From NCBI GenBank assembly GCA_029204045.2, contig CM055066.1, positions 22,114,120 to 22,178,119 on the forward strand: a stretch of 64,000 nucleotides of DNA, in the 5' to 3' direction. Positions 1-10,189 of this stretch are shown here, piece after piece. Below the pieces are notes generated by a model, which saw only the letters and a program-made list of their open reading frames with translations, made no database searches and was not told the origin of the DNA. Each line of letters starts with the position of its first letter. The stretch's first letter is position 1. This DNA comes from Tillandsia leiboldiana. Its lineage: Eukaryota > Streptophyta > Magnoliopsida > Poales > Bromeliaceae. The position numbers and the translations under genes were made by a program.

Positions 1-227
1 AGCTGCCCCGGATGGGATGATGATGATGCGCCTGATGAGGCTACTTGATGATGATGCGCCTGATGAGGCTGCTTTGCATGATATTGTGATAGTCCGATTG
101 GACGCCCTAGTTGGTACACTAGGGGCCCTAGTTGATACACTAGGGGGCGCAGGCTGGACTGGACCAAATTTGGCAGTCAGAGAGATTGGGTTGATGTGAG
201 CACCTCGTGAGTGAGTGGATGCATAAC
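1..227. other. Unidentified sequence flanking the nest on the left
   Basis: This stretch ends in the ATGTT target duplication of solo LTR B, so it was originally continuous with 36213 onward. It contains two short direct duplications: a GATGATGATGCGCCTGATGA unit at about 20-70 and a CCCTAGTTGRTACACTAGGG unit at about 105-150. A short open frame crosses it, but I recognise no protein. It is probably interior sequence of the old LTR whose end lies at 36793; this is inferred from the target duplication only. Confidence 0.4.
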
Positions 228-232
228 ATGTT

Positions 233-904
233 TGTCACGCCCCGGCGTCAAAACTGCGACCCGGGCTCGCCAACAGATCCGCCGCCCATACGGGAAGACC
301 CGTATAGACGAAGCGACTAACCTGCAAAAGATCAACTATACTATACAGATATCAGAGCTGAAAGTAAAATAATATGTTGTACAACTGGAAATAAAGATAC
401 AACGTCCATCTCCCAAATACGATCATATACAAAGTCCTCTAATACAAAACTCAGAACTCAACAGGGAGATATTTCCAATAAATACATCAGTGTACAGGCT
501 CACAATACATAAAACATCCTCACTACATCAGTCTCTCAAAAGAGGAAAAAGAACTAATCTACTGAAGCTCTCCTCTGAAGGGGTACCGCTACACTCCAAC
601 GACGGATAGGGAACTAGCTCATGACTCCCTCGCCTCGGTCAGAAGAATCAGCAACTGGAGCAACAGGAACAGGAGTAGAAGTCCCTGGGAAAAAGACACC
701 ACGACGGGTGTGAGAACTACATCCCACAGTAGTTCTCAGTGGGTGCCGCCAACAAGCCCGACGGTCTGCCCACTAAGTCTACTAGAGGCATAAAGTAACA
801 AAGTGGTAACGAAAGAAAAGAGCTGGAAAAGAAAGACTCTACGGCTACTATGCCTCTATCTAGATGCTCAAAAAGTGGAACAGATGGAAACATGATGCAT
901 CTAC
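233..904 (-). mobile_element. Solo LTR B, left part (3' end of the LTR)
   Basis: Begins TGTCACGCCCCGG, the reverse complement of the usual end of the gypsy LTRs in this window, and is preceded by ATGTT at 228-232. The other half lies at 32944-36207 and is followed by ATGTT at 36208-36212, giving a perfect 5-bp target duplication. Together the halves make one LTR of about 3.9 kb with no internal domain, so it is a solo LTR left by LTR-LTR recombination. A perfect 7-bp hairpin (ATACGGG, loop AAGA, CCCGTAT) sits at 288-305. The LTR was split at 904 by gypsy element 1. Confidence 0.85.
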
Positions 905-3208
905 TGTCATGCCCCGGAACCCGGGCTCACCAACAGATCCGCCATGCACACGGGATTTCCCGAGTACACGAAGCGCTGGTAACCTGCTCCGATATAATAT
1001 GAACAATAAAAGAGCATAATACAGAGCTGGAGTAGAAGAACCATATGGTATCTCAGACTGGAACTACAAATAAAGCTGTAATAAGTACAATAATCTCCCA
1101 GCTCACCAAAATAGTACAACCAGCTGGCGAAAGCCAGACCTAAAATAAAAGAGGAATACCACAGTCTGAGTAAAGGGTGCATCATCTATCTAACAGCTCT
1201 CAGTCTCCAGGAGATCTATCTATTTAGCGATCCCCTTACCTCGATCAGCTGCCGATGGCCTAGCAGCTCCCGCAGACGACTCTGCAAAATAAAGGAGAAG
1301 GAAGAAACAGAAAATAACAATGGGGGTGAGAACTACCAGATAAACCAGTAGCCTCCCCTAGTGGGTAAAACCTCAACTCTGACGCACCCACTAGGACTAC
1401 TAGAGGCAAAGGGAAAAAGATGAAGTGGTAAGGTACATAAGGTACTGAAATAGGGAACTACCACTACTAGCATGCCTCTAAATGCGATACCGAAAGAAAT
1501 GATTGTATGAATGCATCAGGAAACAGTGTCTGACCAAATAACCCAATCTAGTACCATCAGTAAAACTGATATTGCCTGCTTAGCGGAATCTGCACACACG
1601 GCTCGAAACCGCGGGATCGGCTCGCACGGCTCGCATCCCAAAATAAGTATCAGACCGACACACACGGCTGGGTCCAAAAAGCCTACCTCCGGAGTGGCAC
1701 TCGAGGGGAGCGACCCACACGAGTAAAGTATCTCTGTCATCAGTATCACAAATATCTCTGTAGCACATGTCTCACAAGTATCACAATAGCAGGATTGGAT
1801 CATGACTATGATCAAAGTGGGAAAACTCCATCTACTGATGCAATAGTACTCAATAAGTGGGAAACTCCATCCACTAGCAAAAAGCCCGATCCCCAATCTG
1901 ATGCAAAAATAAACCAGACTCAACCCCAATCTGATGCAAGGACAAACATCCGGTCGACCACCTACTGTCCGCGGTCACCGCAATACCCCACCAGTCCACA
2001 ATCTAGTACAATCTCGACCACACTATCCCAAACCCCTACTCATACTCGAGCAACAAGCATCTGAATGCAAAGGAGAGCAATAAAACATGTCAAGTCCCAA
2101 TATGATAGTGTAGCAATAAATAGGGGCTAACTAGATGCCCAAGCAAGCATGCAACTATACCATTTAAAAGCTGTAAAAAGTGTCAAATATTTATTTTAAA
2201 AGATTGATTTACTGTACTGATATAAAAGTTATTTGCATGCGAGATTATAGCCTTTGTCCCAATCACAGTGTCCCAAGATAAGTTATCATATAATCTGTGG
2301 GGTCATATTAAATTTTAGGAGAGTTCGTCCCAGCGGTTCTCATCAATTGTCATATTAGTTCGTCCCAATGGTTCTCATCAATTGTCATATTAGTTCGTCC
2401 CAATGGTTCTCATCAATTGTCATATTAGTTCGTCCGAATGGTTCTTATCAATATTTTAGGGGAGTTCTAATAATCCCAGTGAGCTTGTCAAAAATGAGGT
2501 AAGCAACAACCGCCCACCTCGAATAGCTCAAAAGACACCCAGATAGTCTCCTGGCTGTCCACAGTCCCCTAAAACTGTTGTCTGTCGAAAACGGTGCCCT
2601 ACAGCAACACACATTGCACAGGGTGTAACTATATTATTCATAAAAATACAGCTTTTGCTGTTTTTCAAATAGCACGAAAAGAGAGGAGTTTTTCACCTCT
2701 GTATAGTGCTCAGAAAAATCCAAAAAAATTACAGTTGCGTTCCTTGCGACGAGTAGATCGAAATCGACTATTTAAATGCCTCGATCTGATGCTCCTACGC
2801 CAAGATAAAAAACAGAGAAGGCGATGCTGTCCAGAAATTTCCACAGCAAAAAGGGGGGTCAAAGAGGCTTCAGAAACCGCACCAAAAGTGCGAAATAGAG
2901 CAAAGTGATCAACACGAAAATCGAAGCCTTATGTCTTTGGAACGCTCTGCCGCAAAAATCGTTCAAAAATTCCTCCTGGCTAGCCCACAGGGATATTTTG
3001 ACTGAACTACGATGGGAAATAGGCCGAAAATGAAAATCGTCGCAGTACGCTGCGTCGCAGATAACTCACTATCGGTAACTTCAAAAATTCTAAAATTTCT
3101 AGGAGAGAGAGAGAAAAGAGAGAGAAAGAATTTTCCTAGAGGGCCCAACCTCTGTTTCTCTCTCTACGGCTCGAAAACCGAGGTGAGAATTGGTGGGAGT
3201 AAGGGATC

Positions 3209-3219
3209 CTATTTATAAT
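3209..3219 (-). promoter_or_regulatory. TATA box of gypsy 1 LTR promoter
   Basis: The minus strand reads ATTATAAATAG here, 57 bp downstream of the nearest CCAAT/CACGTG module. The matching site in the 5' LTR is at about 32242-32252, which would drive the genomic transcript leftward. Confidence 0.7.
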
Positions 3220-3275
3220 GGGCCAAGGGAATCTTCCCACACGGGATCAGGCAAAACAGGAAACACCAAAATGGA

Positions 3276-3477
3276 CCAACCAGGACGCGCCACGTGTCCA
3301 CAAAACAGGAAACAGCCTGTGCAAGGGCCATTCAGAATTCGCCACGTGGCCACATGGTGCACATGCCCGGTCCCCGCGCCGGGTCTTCCGGAAAATGTCG
3401 GCCAATGGGGTGCTGCCACGTGTCACAGACAACGCAGCCTTCTAGAAGCCGGCCAGCCAATCAGGAGCTGCCACGTG
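3276..3477 (-). promoter_or_regulatory. Four CCAAT-N9-CCACGTG (ERSE-like) modules in gypsy 1 LTR
   Basis: On the plus strand CCAAC 3276, CCATT 3328, CCAAT 3402 and CCAAT 3457 are each followed after exactly nine bases by CCACGTG (CACGTG at 3291, 3343, 3417 and 3472). The distances between modules vary (52, 74 and 55 bp), so the constant inner spacing is not just tandem copying. CCAAT-N9-CCACG is the established ER-stress response element, bound by NF-Y with a bZIP factor. All modules lie upstream of the TATA box in the transcription sense. Function is inferred. Confidence 0.7.
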
Positions 3478-3902
3478 GCAAGGAGAAACTTCGGTGCTCC
3501 CGGTGCACGCCATGCCTGTGGACCCCGCACCTGCGCGCCTGCCCGCGCTGCCCGCGCCGTGCTCCGCTGCGCTCCGCCGCGCTCCGCCGCTGCGCCGCCA
3601 ATGCGCCGCCGCAGGCCGCCGGAGTTACTGTTCCGGTGAACAGTAATTTTGCGCCGAAAAAAATAAGTAAATATACCATTTTGATCGTTTTCGCGCGCTG
3701 AGTCCAAATCCGCTGTCCATTTCGCCAAATTCTCATCCGAAATTTTTCCAAAAATCCCCGGAAAAGCCCACTTGCTCCGTTTTTCATGCCGGATCCATTT
3801 TAAAAATCCGTTTTCGACACTACTAGCTCCGATACACTGTGTGAGCTTCCTGTAGTCACTGTAATCACTGCAACAGTCTCTATAGGAGTTCGGATCATCA
3901 CA

Positions 3903-3937
3903 TCCTCCCCCACTAAAAAGAGTTTCGTCCTCGAAAC
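3903..3937 (-). promoter_or_regulatory. Polypurine tract and adjacent inverted repeat of gypsy 1
   Basis: On the minus strand AGTGGGGGAGGA abuts the 3' LTR and is the likely plus-strand primer. Nineteen bases upstream is the 16-base inverted repeat GTTTCGAGGACGAAAC (3922-3937). It lies beyond the pol stop codon at 3961, so it is non-coding here. Confidence 0.8.
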
Positions 3938-3960
3938 GAGACTAAACTAAACAACAATCC

Positions 3961-6900
3961 TCAGTCCGATGTCTCAAATAAGTAGGGGTGGGTATCCCTC
4001 ATCTCCGACTCGAGCTCCCACGTAGCCTCGCGCTCGTCATGATTGCTCCAAAGGATCTTCACATAGGGGATGGCTCGACTGCGCAATTCTTTCACTTCTC
4101 GATCCAGAATTCGCAGTGGGCGCTCCCCATACCTCAAATCTTCACTAATCTCGAGTGGTGTGAAGTCGATGACATGCGATGGGTCGAAGACGTACCTCCT
4201 CAGAGTAGAAACATGAAATACATCGTGGACACCAGCCAGCCTCGGAGGAAGTGCAAGTCGGTAGGCAACTGGCTCGATACGCTCCAATATCTCAAAGGGT
4301 CCAATATATCGGGGGCTAAGTTTCCCACGAATGCCGAATCTCCTGATTCCTTTGGACGGCGAGACTTTCAGGAATACATAATCTCCAATCTGAAACTCTA
4401 AGTCTCGTCGCCGAACATCGGCATAACTCCTTTGTCGGCTTTGGGCGGTCTGAAGATGCTGTCGAATCACTCGGACCTTCTCCTCTGCCTCTATCAATAC
4501 ATCTGGTCCCAAGGTCCGCCTCTCGCCCACGTCACTCCAATAAAGTGGTGACCGACACTTGCGTCCATACAATGCTTCAAACGGAGCCATCTGAATGCTC
4601 GTTTGAAAACTGTTGTTGTATGCGAACTCAGCCAAAGATAAGTGTCGAATCCACCCTCCGCCGAAATCCAAGACGCAAGCCCTCAGCATGTCTTCCAGGA
4701 TCTGTATGGTTCGCTCTGACTGCCCATCAGTCTGCGGATGAAAAGCCGTACTGAACCTGAGTTGAGTCCCCAAGGCTGTCTGCAAGCTCCTCCAGAGACG
4801 CGAAACAAACCTCGGGTCTCTATCTGATACAATGGAGGCTGGTACTCCATGTAGTCTTACTATCTCATCTAGATATAGCTGGGCTAGTCGCTCAAGTGGC
4901 CACGTAGTCTGCATGGGCAGAAAGTGCGCCGACTTGGTAAGTCGATCTACAACTACCCAGATAGCATCAGCTCCTCCCTGTGCCCTAGGTAGTCCGACCA
5001 CGAAATTCATCGTAATATGGTCCCATTTCCACTCGGGGATTGGGAGACTCTGTAACTTGCCAGCTGGCACTCGATGCTCAGCTTTCACCTGCTGACAAGT
5101 TAAACACTGGGCCACAAATCTCCCAATATCCCTCTTCATGCCTTTCCACCAGAAGTGTGCCTTGAGGTCTTTATACATCTTAGTCCCACCAGGATGTAGG
5201 GTATAAGGTGTATAATGGGCCTCTTGCAATATCTGCTCTCTAATCTCCACATCTATTGGCACACATGCTCGGTCTCTGTACCTTAGTACTCCCGAGGCAT
5301 CCACTATAAAGTCCCCTGACTGATCACTCGGAATTTGATCTCTAATCCTGGTCGAGTGGGGGTCCTCACTCTGTTTCTCCCTGATCCTGTCCAGCAGAGT
5401 GGGCTGCACGACTAAAGACGTCAGTCTAGCAGAGACCCCAGGGGACACAACCTCTATCTCGAGCCGTCTCATCTCCTCTAATAGCAGCGCCTGGTCTGTG
5501 ATCAACATAGACAAACTTTGCACCGCTCTCCTACTCAAGGCATCTGCAACTACATTGGCCTTGCCCGGATGGTACAGGATGTCTACATCATAATCCTTGA
5601 GTTGCCTTGATGCATAAGCAATTACCCTCCCTTCCTGCATCAACACACAACCAAGTCCGCTGTGTGATGCGTCACTGTAGATTACATATCCTTTTCCCAT
5701 AACAGGGAGGGAAAGGATAGGAGCGGTCATCAGTCTACTCTTCAGCTCCTCGAAGCTCCTTTGACAGTCCTCACTCCAGATAAACTTCACTCCTTTACGC
5801 GTCAAGCGAGTGAGGGGTGTGGAAAGCTTCGCAAAGCCTTCCACAAACCGACGATAATACCCGGCTAAGCCCATAAAACTACGCACCTCAGAAACGGTCG
5901 TCGGTCGGGGCCAATCCCGGACCGCCTCAATCTTCGCCGGGTCCACCGCCACACCTGCGGCGGAAATCACATGGCCCAAGAAGACTACCTCCCGAAGCCA
6001 AAACTCGCACTTCGCCAGCTTGGCAAACAACTTTTTTTCTCGCAGAAGTTGCAGCACAATCCTTAAGTGCTCCTCATGCTCAATATCACTTCGGGAGTAA
6101 ACCAGAATATCATCGATGAATACTACCATGAATCGATCTAAGTATGGTCGGAAGATCCGGTTCATTAAATCCATGAATGCGGCAGGGGCATTAGTTAGCC
6201 CAAAAAGGCATAACTGTAAATTCATAATGCCCATACCGTGATCTGAATGCCATTTTCGGAATATCTTCGGCCTTCACCTTCAACTGGTGGTAACCGGACT
6301 GCGGATCTATCTTAGAAAAGACACAAGACCCTTGCAGCTGATCAAAAAGATCATCGATGCACGGCAAAGGGTACTTATTCTTAATGGTCACTTTATTTAA
6401 TTCCCTATAGTCCACACACAATCGAAGTGACCCATCCTTCTTTTTCACGAATAGCACCGGCGCTCCCCAAGGCGACACACTCGGCCTAATAAAGCCCTTG
6501 TCCATTAAATCCTGGAGTTGCCCCTTGAGCTCTCGCAGCTTAGCCGGTGCCATCCGGTAAGGAGCCTTAGAGATTGGCGCAGTTCCTGGAACTACGTCAA
6601 TCACGAACTCAATCTCCCTATCTGGCGGCATGCTAGCCAGCTCAGGGGGAAAAACATCCGGGAACTCACGGGCAATAGGGATATCCCCGAGTCCCGGCGC
6701 CGCCGTAGGCCCCTCAACAACACTAGCCAAAAAGGCTACACATCCTCGATGGATCATCTGCCTCGCTCGGGAAGTCGAAACCATAGAGGCAAAGAAAGTA
6801 CTCTGACATCCCCGGTATACCAACATTTCCTGGTCTGGCTCTCTAAAAGTGACGGTCCTTGCGGTACAATCAATAATCGCAAAATACCGAGCCAGCCAGT

Positions 6901-6982
6901 CCATCCCGAGGACCACATCGAAGTCCTTCAATTGTCTCAGGACCAACAGGTTTGCTGGCATAATCCAGGACTCGATTTGCAT
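3961..6982 (-). pseudogene. Gypsy 1 pol: protease end, reverse transcriptase, RNase H, integrase, chromodomain (broken)
   Basis: Two overlapping frames encode a chromovirus polyprotein. The first (6982-6191) holds the end of the protease (VVLGMDWLARY) and the start of reverse transcriptase (CVDYRELNKVT). The second (6234-3961, 757 codons) holds the catalytic FIDD motif, RNase H, the HHCC integrase zinc finger, the integrase core and a C-terminal chromodomain (CVDYR-type end replaced by ILDREVKEL... WELE). A five-base A run at 6202-6206 (plus strand) marks the frame change inside reverse transcriptase. RNase H lacks roughly 60 residues: YASRQLKDY joins directly to DVDILYHPG near 5588-5599, with KDYD at the joint. 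The first integrase aspartate is asparagine (codon 5005-5007, ITMNF); the later D and E are present. The protease active-site region upstream of 6982 is unrecognisable. The element cannot make functional enzymes. Confidence 0.92.
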
Positions 6983-7135
6983 CGGGCGGGACTAACAGCA
7001 CTTCTCCATACGCAGAGTGCAATCGGGAATCTACACCTTTCGTGCACAAGGTGGTTGTCCTATCCCTACTCTATGCAATGATGCACGTTCTCTACAAATA
7101 AAAGAGATGCCCCTATATAAATGAGGTACGAGTCC

Positions 7136-8001
7136 TTATGCTAGAAAGTAAATCATACCTGCCTCCACTCGGTCAGCTATAGTAGAATCCTTTGCCAGTG
7201 CTAAGTCATCCGGACTGCTTGACAACGGCTGTCTCTCTCCAGAAGGGCGGGGGAACGAAACTTGATCTACTTGAAGGTCTGTCGGTGCAGCTCCCGGTCG
7301 TAGCTGGGAAGTGGTAGGGACAAACGCCGAAGTAGGTGCCACAGTTATCCCCGAAGGGCACGTAACTCGTAGGTGCCCAGGCTGTCCACACCGGTAGCAA
7401 CGTCCCCACCGTTGATCACAAGTACCAGGAAAATGATGACCTCCACTAAAGATACAGCTGCCAGGAACTCGCAACTGTCGTGACTGCGGCTGTCGCTGAA
7501 ATCGCCGCTGCGATCTCTATTGCCTCGATCGTGCCCTTGCTGAGATATGATAGGAGTCAAGACTGAAGACGGTGCTACAAAGGTCGGGAGGGGGCATGTA
7601 GCTCGGATGTGGCCCGGCTGCCCACAACGAAAGCATCGACCCCACCTCAAGTCACAGGTGTGCGACAAATGAGGTCCTTAACAGAATATACATCTGTCTC
7701 TGTCGCGAAGCTGTGGCCGTTTCCGAGAACTGGCCCGTCCATCAACATCCGGGGCTGGGCGTTTTATCTCAAAACGCCGCTCAGGAGCCCTGGCCCTCTC
7801 CCCGACTGCCGGATCACTCCTCTGCGCCAACAGCTGCTCCAAGCGCTGGTCCTGTCGAAAGCTCCTCGCCACCAAATGGGTCACTAAGGCCCGCAGTTCC
7901 CCCAGCTCAGCCGATACCGCCTGCTCGGGCTCTTCAGAAGGGGTGGGAATACCCCCGGCGGAAAAACGACGACGGGGCGACATACTGGCACCAAAAGCCA
8001 T
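7136..8001 (-). pseudogene. Gypsy 1 gag remnant with duplicated zinc knuckle
   Basis: The likely start is the ATG at 7999-8001 (MAFGASMSPRR), which matches the leader/gag junction of gypsy 2. About 105 N-terminal residues survive, rich in Glu/Arg with a helical stretch. A large internal part of gag is then missing. Two CX2CX4HX4C knuckles follow, CFRCGQPGHIRATC at about 7595-7636 and CYRCGQPGHLRVTC at about 7357-7400. Each is preceded by RWGRC and they lie in different frames, so a segment of about 240 bp was duplicated and then frameshifted. The 150 bases between this and pol show no intact protease. Confidence 0.8.
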
Positions 8002-8384
8002 AATCAGCAAAACAAAACCCCACACGACCCAATCTAGCGAAAGTCAAAGACATCCCCTTATTTCTGTGACTTTATGTTGTCTGTGTTGGGTTATATGTAA
8101 TAAGGATCTAAATAGGGGAAAAAACACCTAGAAGGGGGTGAATAGGTGTAAACGTATAAACACTCAAAAATCGTTGCGATAAAAACCCAATGCGGAAATA
8201 AAAATAATACGCAAGATTTTTACGTGGAAAACTCCATCACCGGAGTAAAAAACCACGGGACCGATAACACGGCAGAAATCCACTAGAATTAAAACACGTA
8301 CAAGGTGATTTACCGTACACACTTACGACTCAACCTTTTCCATACGCTCCTAGAGGATCTTCTCCGCTCGCTCCATGACGCTTC

Positions 8385-8561
8385 TCGAATCCACGATCTG
8401 CGCCCAACGTCGAATCCACGGCGTCCAACGTCGAATCCACGACGTCCGACCGAATCCACGGTCTTCACCCAATAGCACCCTTCGAATCCACGAACGTGCC
8501 TCGCTCCGAATCCACGAGAGCGGTTGAACCTTGAATCCACAAGGACACGCGAATCCACGCG
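8385..8561 (-). repeat. Array of eight hairpins with constant hexaloop in copia LTR
   Basis: AATCCA (UGGAUU in the transcript) occurs eight times, each flanked by complementary arms of a different sequence: TCG/CGA (8385), ACGTCG/CGGCGT (8407), ACGTCG/CGACGT (8428), GACCG/CGGTC (8448), TTCG/CGAA (8481), GCTCCG/CGAGAGC with one bulge (8503), CCTTG/CAAGG (8529) and CGCG/CGCG (8548). It lies about 250-430 bases downstream of the TATA box, hence in transcribed LTR. The solo LTR copy at 60319-60494 keeps the array. I know of no described function. Confidence 0.8.
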
Positions 8562-8837
8562 CCGATTTTTGGGGTAAATCGTTGTTTTTGGTGGTGATGA
8601 TCCGCCGAATACTTAGATCAAAGATAGATCGAAAATACCATCTAAGTATTCATTAGTTTGATTCAACTCAAGATGTGAGTATGAAAACCTAGAATCAAAC
8701 TAATCAATATAGATGAAGAAACATAGAGTATTCTCTAATGATTTCCTTTCTTCTCTATATGTGGATCTAGAGCCGTATAAGATGATATATGAAAATGACG
8801 GCTATTTGGATTCACCCTAGAAAAAGAGTCATAGGGT

Positions 8838-8860
8838 CTATTTATAGGTTAGAAACCCTA
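8838..8860 (-). promoter_or_regulatory. TATA box and AAACCCTA motif of the copia LTR
   Basis: CTATAAATAG on the minus strand (8838-8847), with the plant telo-box AAACCCTA (plus strand) just upstream in the transcription sense at 8853-8860. The GATCCGGATC array lies another 50 bp upstream. Confidence 0.65.
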
Positions 8861-8912
8861 GGAAGGAGATAAGAATCAAAAACCTAACATTTCTGGAAAT
8901 TTTACGGACGGC

Positions 8913-9195
8913 GATCCGGATCGGATTAGCTGTGATCCGGATCGTCGTAACGAGTCAGGCAATTCCAGAAAAACGAAGGTTCGGGATCCGGATCGAAGTG
9001 CTTGATCCGGATCGTTCATACAGTTCACCAAACATCAACGTTCGGGATCCGGATTGCGAAGCCTGATCCGGATCGTTCAAGGAAGATGGTAAACTCAGTG
9101 TTCGGGATCCGGATCAAGAGAGGCTACGATCCGGATTGAACTGGTGTATGAACGAACCACCTTCGGGATCCGGATCGAACAACCTGATCCGGATC
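8913..9195 (-). promoter_or_regulatory. Palindrome array GATCCGGATC in copia U3
   Basis: Five units, each with two copies of the 10-bp palindrome GATCCGGATC separated by about 8-14 bases; two of the ten sites have one substitution. The array lies directly upstream of the LTR TATA box and also occurs in the 5' LTR and the solo LTR. Palindromic repeats in non-coding regions are a known trait of Sireviruses; binding of a dimeric factor is inference. Confidence 0.7.
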
Positions 9196-9422
9196 CTGAA
9201 CATGTCCCAAGTCCAGTTTTTGATTTTTATGCAATGAAAGATTCTTCCAAGTGTTTCTACACTACAAGAAGTATTCGGATCACACAAAATCTTTAGTAAA
9301 ACATACCTGATCCTTTTGAATTCTTCTTTCTTGAGATTGAGTTAAATGATCCAACTTTCTTCACCTTCAATCTTCAAGACTTGAGACTTTCACGAAACTA
9401 TGCCAACTCAAATTCCGTAACA

Positions 9423-9440
9423 ATCTCCCCCTTTGGCGGT
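9423..9440 (-). promoter_or_regulatory. Polypurine tract of the copia element
   Basis: The minus strand reads AAAGGGGGAGAT immediately before the 3' LTR. Similar purine tracts (GGGGGAGA) occur farther inside at about 10017-10030 and, less exactly, near 12930. Confidence 0.75.
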
Positions 9441-10189
9441 TTCGTGACAAAACACAGATCCACTAAAGAAAATTCAAAAAGATATTTTTGTTGCTATCAC
9501 CATACAACAAAAATTTACAATGGAGATCCAAAAATTTAAAAACATAAGATAAACTCCTAAAACAGACTCTAGACTTAGACATCTGTACTCTCTGCACAAG
9601 GAAATCATTCTTGACAAAAAGAGATCGTTAGATACCTCAAGAATATTTAGCATACAAAACCTAGTACAGAGATAGAGTTTATCTGATCATCATGACATTT
9701 GAGAATTCAGATATGTAAAAGAATCATAGTCAAAAACCAACATATCTTCTATGCAATTAAGAAAAATGTCATGTTAGTGAACATCAACTTGTTAGTTATA
9801 TTACATGCCCAAATAGTTAGTCGAATAGTTAGTCGAGGCATGCATTCAAAACAAATGAAAACCAAAAGTTGAAGTTCTACTTACTTCGATGTTCACACAT
9901 TCACATCATCATTGTTCAAGTTCATTGTTCAAGTTCCCTTGATGTTCACTTACCTTGATGTTCATATCACATCATTGTTCAAGTTCATTGTCATTGTTCA
10001 AGTTCCCTCTAAACTCTCTCCCCCTTTTTGTCACAAACAAAGCCAAAATTACCAAAAATTGAAGGAGAGTTAAAAATTTCAAAGAAAATGTTCCGAAATT
10101 TAAGAACTAGAACTAAGATTAAGTCCTAAAAACTGAAAAACCTGCACAAGACAAGGTTAAAAATCTGTAAAAGAATAAAAAGAAGGGAA
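9441..10189 (-). other. 3' untranslated region of the copia element
   Basis: AT-rich, with no ORF or recognised protein. It contains short direct repeats of GTTCAAGTTC at 9913-10005 and a second purine tract at about 10017-10030. It separates the env-like ORF from the polypurine tract. Confidence 0.6.

Larger units (their letters stand above)
905..3902 (-). repeat. 3' LTR of gypsy element 1
   Basis: On the minus strand it starts TGTGATGATCC and ends GGGGCATGACA, with TG/CA ends. It pairs with 29972-32938. A direct repeat of about 36 bp containing AGTTCGTCCCAATGGTTCTC occurs about four times at 2315-2450 and three times in the other LTR. The promoter lies at 3209-3477. No gene is seen in it; the short frames are fortuitous. 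Confidence 0.92.
8084..9422 (-). repeat. 3' LTR of the copia element (1339 bp)
   Basis: Starts TGTTACGGAATTTG and ends ATATAACCCAACA on the minus strand. It is full-length, unlike the 5' LTR of the same element, which lacks about 540 bp corresponding to about 8095-8636. A third copy is the solo LTR at 60017-61374. It contains a palindrome array in U3, a TATA box and a hairpin array in the transcribed part. Confidence 0.93.
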
